NCBI GenBank assembly: GCA_035534495.1 | Contig: DATLRW010000151.1 | Coordinates: 1 to 8,857 of the forward strand | Source: JAKASX01 sp035534495 | GTDB lineage: Bacteria > Acidobacteriota > Terriglobia > Acidiferrales > UBA7541 | DNA length: 8,857 bases | Reading direction: 5' to 3' | Part shown: piece by piece, positions 6,933-8,857 of the stretch | Numbering within the stretch: position 1 is the stretch's first letter | Layout: the number at the start of each line of letters is the position of its first letter | Made by a program: the position numbers and the translations under genes | Notes under the pieces: model-generated | Databases searched by the model: none | What the model saw: only the letters and a program-made list of their open reading frames with translations | What the model was told of the DNA's origin: nothing

Positions 6933-7081
6933 TTCTTCGTGCTTGATTTCTTCTCAACCTCGGCCAAGTGCTTCTTGACAATTCTGCGGCCCTTGCGCGT
7001 AAACAGGTGCCGCATGGCCTCGTCCGTAGTCATGTCCTCCGGGTGCTTCTTTTCTTTCTTGGGGTGAGCCGTGGAAGACAT
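6926..7081 (-). CDS. Small 51-aa lysine-rich protein inside the IS, divergent from the transposase
   Basis: On the minus strand an ATG at 7081 opens 51 codons ending in TAG (6928-6926). The product starts MSSTAHPKKEKKHPEDMTTD and continues EAMRHLFTRKGRRIVKKHLA, ending KKSSTKKA. It has a basic tail at both ends around a helical core (about 17-44), as in small nucleic-acid-binding or partner-binding proteins. Codons favour C/G in third position (AAG, GAG, CAC, GCC, CTG), as in real genes. A weak Shine-Dalgarno GAGG lies 9 nt upstream; an in-frame ATG at 7087 and an internal ATG preceded by GGAGGAC are alternatives. It fills the otherwise empty 180 bp between IRL and the transposase. I do not recognise the family; function unknown. 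Confidence 0.5.
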   Translation of the reverse strand: MSSTAHPKKEKKHPEDMTTDEAMRHLFTRKGRRIVKKHLAEVEKKSSTKKA

Positions 7082-7085
7082 AAAC

Positions 7086-7994
7086 ATGAACCTCACTGAA
7101 ATGATTCAGGATTTCGCGGACGAAGGCAAGTGCCGCGCTTACCTGGAATCGCTGCGCTGGCCGAACGGCGTGACTTGCCTGCGCTGCGAGGCTGATAAGG
7201 TCTATCGCCGCGTGAGCCGCAACCAGTTCTTGTGCGCATCCTGCGGGTACGAATTTAGCGTTACCGTGGACACGATTTTCCACGATACGCACCTTCCCCT
7301 GGTGACATGGTTCCTGGCGACGTTCCTGCTTTCCGAAGCGAAGAAGGGTATGTCTGCTTGCCAGATTCAACGGTCCCTCGGAATCAAGACCTACAAGACT
7401 GCGTGGTATCTCTGCCATCGCATCCGGGCCGCTATGGCCGAGGCCAACAGACCGAAGCTCTCGGGCATTGTGGTGATGGACGAAACGTATGCGGGCGGTC
7501 GGGCGCACGGCAAGACCGGGCGTGGGGCGGCCAACAAAGAGGTGGTGATCGGTATCCGGCAAGGCCAAGGGGAACTGCGCTTCTTTCATTCCGAGGATGT
7601 GAGGACCGGAACGCTTGAAAAGTACATTCGGGAGAATATCAACGAGGACGTGGACCTTTTCGTCACTGACGATTTTCACCTTTACAGGGGCGCGGCTCGC
7701 CGAATCGGGATCAAGGCAAGGCACAGAACCGTTCGGCATGGTATGCATCAGTACGTTGACGGGGAAATCCACACAAACACCGTTGAGTCCGCGTTTTCCC
7801 TTTTGAAGCGCGGGGTAATTGGTACGTGGCATCGAATCGGCGCGAAACATCTCCAAGCCTATTGCGACGAAATGTGCTTCCGATTCAATAATCGCAAGAA
7901 CCCGTACCTTTTTCGGGATACGATTCTCAAGCTTATTAACTCTAACAATATTGAATACAAGCAGTTGACGGCCAACGCACAAAACGCAGCCTAA
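7086..7994 (+). CDS. IS1595-family (ISXO2-like) DDE transposase
   Basis: This encodes a 302-aa enzyme that cuts and inserts the IS ends. The N-terminal domain has a zinc ribbon: CLRC (C31, C34) and CASC (C50, C53). A helical region follows, with FLLSEAKKGMSACQIQRSLG (80-99) and TAWYLCHRIR (105-114). The ISXO2-like catalytic domain (about 125-275) shows the acidic residues of the DDE triad: D132 in VVMDETYAGG, D195 (or D196) in FVTDDFHLY, and E234 in HTNTVESAFSLLKRG, with K241 seven residues on, the DDEK variant. The length is normal for the family and no frameshift is seen, so it is likely functional. I prefer ATG 7086, with GGAAGA 7 nt upstream and a family-like start MNLTEMI; GTG 7071 would add five residues. 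Its stop overlaps the stop of the convergent passenger gene. Confidence 0.93.
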   Translation: MNLTEMIQDFADEGKCRAYLESLRWPNGVTCLRCEADKVYRRVSRNQFLCASCGYEFSVTVDTIFHDTHLPLVTWFLATFLLSEAKKGMSACQIQRSLGIKTYKTAWYLCHRIRAAMAEANRPKLSGIVVMDETYAGGRAHGKTGRGAANKEVVIGIRQGQGELRFFHSEDVRTGTLEKYIRENINEDVDLFVTDDFHLYRGAARRIGIKARHRTVRHGMHQYVDGEIHTNTVESAFSLLKRGVIGTWHRIGAKHLQAYCDEMCFRFNNRKNPYLFRDTILKLINSNNIEYKQLTANAQNAA

Positions 7995-8731
7995 AATGTA
8001 GTTACCTCGCTACAGGACACTGCCTTCTCGGACCATAAGTTTATTTCTAGAGGATCGGCTGGACCGAATGGCGGAATGGCCGAGCCGTACTCGTAAATGA
8101 AAATGTTCGGATGTCCCTTCGCTAGACTGCTCAAGCTCATCATTGTCGCCCCGCCAGATGACATGGTGGCGGAGCCGCCCACCAAGTCTCCGTTACATTC
8201 AATGGCAAGCTTCAATGTAGACCAAACAACGGAGGTCTGAATGACCACCTGAATTTCATATGGAGCATCAGCCCTAGTGGAGGTCTCGGGTATTTGGCTA
8301 ACGACGGACACGATCCCATTGCTCCGGGGCAAATCTAAGTGAGGCACCGACCCAAAATATTCCGCCGTGGTCTGCGGCGCAACCGGAACCGTACTCGGTT
8401 GCGGGCGCGGCACACTTATGGACGATTCAGCGCGCTTCGTGATAGCGGCACTACGTTTATGTACAGGAGCCTCGGAGTGCACTTGGGGCTTCGTTGGATT
8501 TTTGTTTAGTACCTTCGGAGAGGCTCCAGCACTGATCGCGGGAGTTACTGTTTTGTTTGGAACTTTTAAAAAGTCCCTAGTCTCTACCACTGCAAAGAAA
8601 ACCAACAGAAGTACCGCTACACACAAGCATACCCATCCTATCCTTTTTTCGTTGGGCCAGATGGTAGCTATCACGATCCCCACAAGTGCCATAATCAGCC
8701 CGAACAGACTAAGGGAATCGCCGAGAGACAC
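7991..8731 (-). CDS. IS passenger gene: two-TM protein with proline/serine-rich linker and exported C-terminal domain
   Basis: This encodes a 246-aa protein I cannot assign. Two hydrophobic helices (about 9-25 and 32-49) are joined by a short charged turn (PNEKR), so both termini probably face outward. A long Pro/Ser/Lys-rich linker follows (about 57-125). A C-terminal domain with alternating hydrophobic residues (about 140-246: YEIQVVIQTSVVWSTLKLAI, then GPADPLEINLWSE) has two cysteines (179 and 240) that could form a disulfide. I prefer GTG 8731, because GGAGGA (8741-8736) lies 4 nt before it; GTG 8743 is the longer alternative (250 aa). Codons are clearly richer in A/T than in the host genes. 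It lies inside the IS, tail to tail with the transposase (stops share CTAA, 7991-7994), so it moves with it. It has no transposition motif. Confidence 0.7.
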   Translation of the reverse strand: MSLGDSLSLFGLIMALVGIVIATIWPNEKRIGWVCLCVAVLLLVFFAVVETRDFLKVPNKTVTPAISAGASPKVLNKNPTKPQVHSEAPVHKRSAAITKRAESSISVPRPQPSTVPVAPQTTAEYFGSVPHLDLPRSNGIVSVVSQIPETSTRADAPYEIQVVIQTSVVWSTLKLAIECNGDLVGGSATMSSGGATMMSLSSLAKGHPNIFIYEYGSAIPPFGPADPLEINLWSEKAVSCSEVTTF

Positions 8732-8735
8732 GCTC

Positions 8736-8741
8736 TCCTCC
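8736..8741 (-). promoter_or_regulatory. Shine-Dalgarno site fixing the passenger start at 8731
   Basis: On the minus strand GGAGGA lies 4 nt before GTG 8731. The upstream GTG at 8743 has only a poor GACGGG ahead of it, and the strong site would then lie inside the coding region. Confidence 0.6.
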
Positions 8742-8768
8742 ACCGAACCCGTCCGGCCAGACCGGCAG

Positions 8769-8783
8769 CTGTGACGGTCACAG
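8769..8783 (-). promoter_or_regulatory. Perfect 15-bp palindrome, possible operator of the passenger gene
   Basis: CTGTGAC and GTCACAG are exact inverted repeats around one central base. On the minus strand the palindrome begins one base after the TATAAT box (8790-8785), so it covers the expected transcription start. That is a usual place for a repressor site. No regulator gene is obvious except possibly the small basic protein of the same IS. Confidence 0.45.
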
Positions 8784-8784
8784 G

Positions 8785-8790
8785 ATTATA
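8785..8790 (-). promoter_or_regulatory. TATAAT -10 box ahead of the passenger gene
   Basis: A perfect TATAAT reads on the minus strand, about 54 bp before GTG 8731. The region 15-18 bp further upstream falls in the right inverted repeat and shows no good -35 (ATACTT is the nearest, at 15 bp). It is also the inner arm of a 10-bp inverted repeat with the IS tip. Confidence 0.45.
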
Positions 8791-8798
8791 CCGCCTTC

Positions 8799-8820
8799 TG
8801 GCGTGAAGTATATAATCCTG
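8799..8820 (-). repeat. Right terminal inverted repeat (IRR)
   Basis: The reverse complement of this stretch matches IRL at 19 of 22 positions. Its outer ten bases (TATAATCCTG, 8811-8820) are also inverted perfectly at 8781-8790. Confidence 0.85.
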
Positions 8821-8828
8821 CTGCTTTC
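8821..8828 (+). repeat. Right 8-bp target-site duplication of the IS
   Basis: CTGCTTTC directly follows the right end of the IS and equals 6883-6890. Confidence 0.88.
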
Positions 8829-8840
8829 ACCCGAAAGCAG
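8821..8840. other. Hairpin that served as the IS target, possible terminator of the protease operon
   Basis: CTGCTTTC (8821-8828) and GAAAGCAG (8833-8840) pair perfectly around ACCC. Without the IS, this hairpin would sit 17 bp after the protease stop at 6865 and gain a ninth T-A pair. No T-run follows, so it may be a REP-like or RNA-stabilising hairpin and not a standard terminator. Confidence 0.55.
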
Positions 8841-8857
8841 ATTCCCCGCCTCGCTCG

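Larger units (their letters stand above)
6891..8820 (+). mobile_element. Complete IS1595-family insertion sequence, 1930 bp, with passenger gene
   Basis: The element is bounded by imperfect inverted repeats. The left end starts CAGGCTTATATACTT, and the right end, read inward on the other strand, starts CAGGATTATATACTT. 19 of the first 22 positions match. An 8-bp direct repeat, CTGCTTTC, flanks it exactly on both sides, as expected from transposition by this family. It carries an intact transposase (+), a small divergent ORF (-) and a convergent passenger gene (-). No frameshift or internal stop is seen, so it could be active. The low divergence of the ends and the perfect target duplication suggest recent insertion. 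Some IS1595 subgroups are known to carry passenger genes. Confidence 0.88.

Noticed and set aside
6954..7982. 342-codon minus-strand frame opposite the transposase
   Set aside because: Shadow of the transposase, whose zinc and DDEK motifs are intact on the plus strand. It also runs over the 51-codon ORF in another frame.
8367..8774. 135-codon plus-strand frame opposite the passenger gene
   Set aside because: The minus-strand frame has two clean TM helices, a strong ribosome site and a plausible stop arrangement; the plus frame has none of these.
8811..8816. TATAAT reading outward from the right IS end as a promoter for downstream genes
   Set aside because: No acceptable -35 lies 15-19 bp upstream, and the window ends before any downstream gene.

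Overview
This is a GC-rich bacterial window that most likely comes from an Acidobacteriota genome. I infer this from the style of the genes, not from any phylogenetic marker. The evidence is a large lipoprotein built from 'SPATATV..G..QQF.A.V.G...VTW' Ig-like repeats, a small secreted companion ending in a basic proline-rich tail, a matrixin-type protease, and a FecR-like secreted protein with a lysine run before a glycine-rich hydrophobic tail. No rRNA, tRNA or CRISPR array is visible.

Layout. Positions 1-91 may hold the 3' end of a gene cut by the window edge, followed by a terminator-like hairpin (139-170). A single-gene unit follows: a promoter-like pair (322-351) and a TIGR01777/YfcH-type NAD(P)-dependent epimerase (382-1284). 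Next comes a second single-gene unit: a good promoter (1304-1331), a FecR-like exported protein (1393-2112) and a strong 12-bp-stem terminator (2153-2192). A 312-bp gene-free leader precedes a tightly packed three-gene operon: Ig-repeat lipoprotein (2505-5075), 195-aa exported protein (5079-5666) and exported zinc metalloprotease (5663-6865). The genes are separated by 3 nt and then overlap by 4 nt, so their products probably act together at the cell surface.

The most interesting part is 6883-8828. It reads as a complete 1930-bp insertion sequence of the IS1595 family (6891-8820). It has imperfect terminal inverted repeats (19 of 22 positions match) and a clean 8-bp direct repeat, CTGCTTTC, on both sides. 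It carries three open reading frames: a DDEK/ISXO2-type transposase (7086-7994, +), a 51-codon small ORF that diverges from it (6926-7081, -), and a convergent passenger gene for a two-TM protein with an exported C-terminal domain (7991-8731, -). The passenger gene has visibly lower GC than the host genes. A perfect 15-bp palindrome sits just downstream of a TATAAT box ahead of the passenger gene. The element landed in a palindromic hairpin 17 bp after the protease stop codon. Target duplication rebuilt the hairpin intact on the right side and left only one arm on the left, next to the operon.

How the parts fit: the chromosomal genes are ordinary housekeeping or envelope genes plus a surface or secreted operon. 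The IS is a later arrival that may have changed how that operon's transcript ends. The passenger protein and the small divergent ORF have no function I can assign and are the best candidates for something undescribed.
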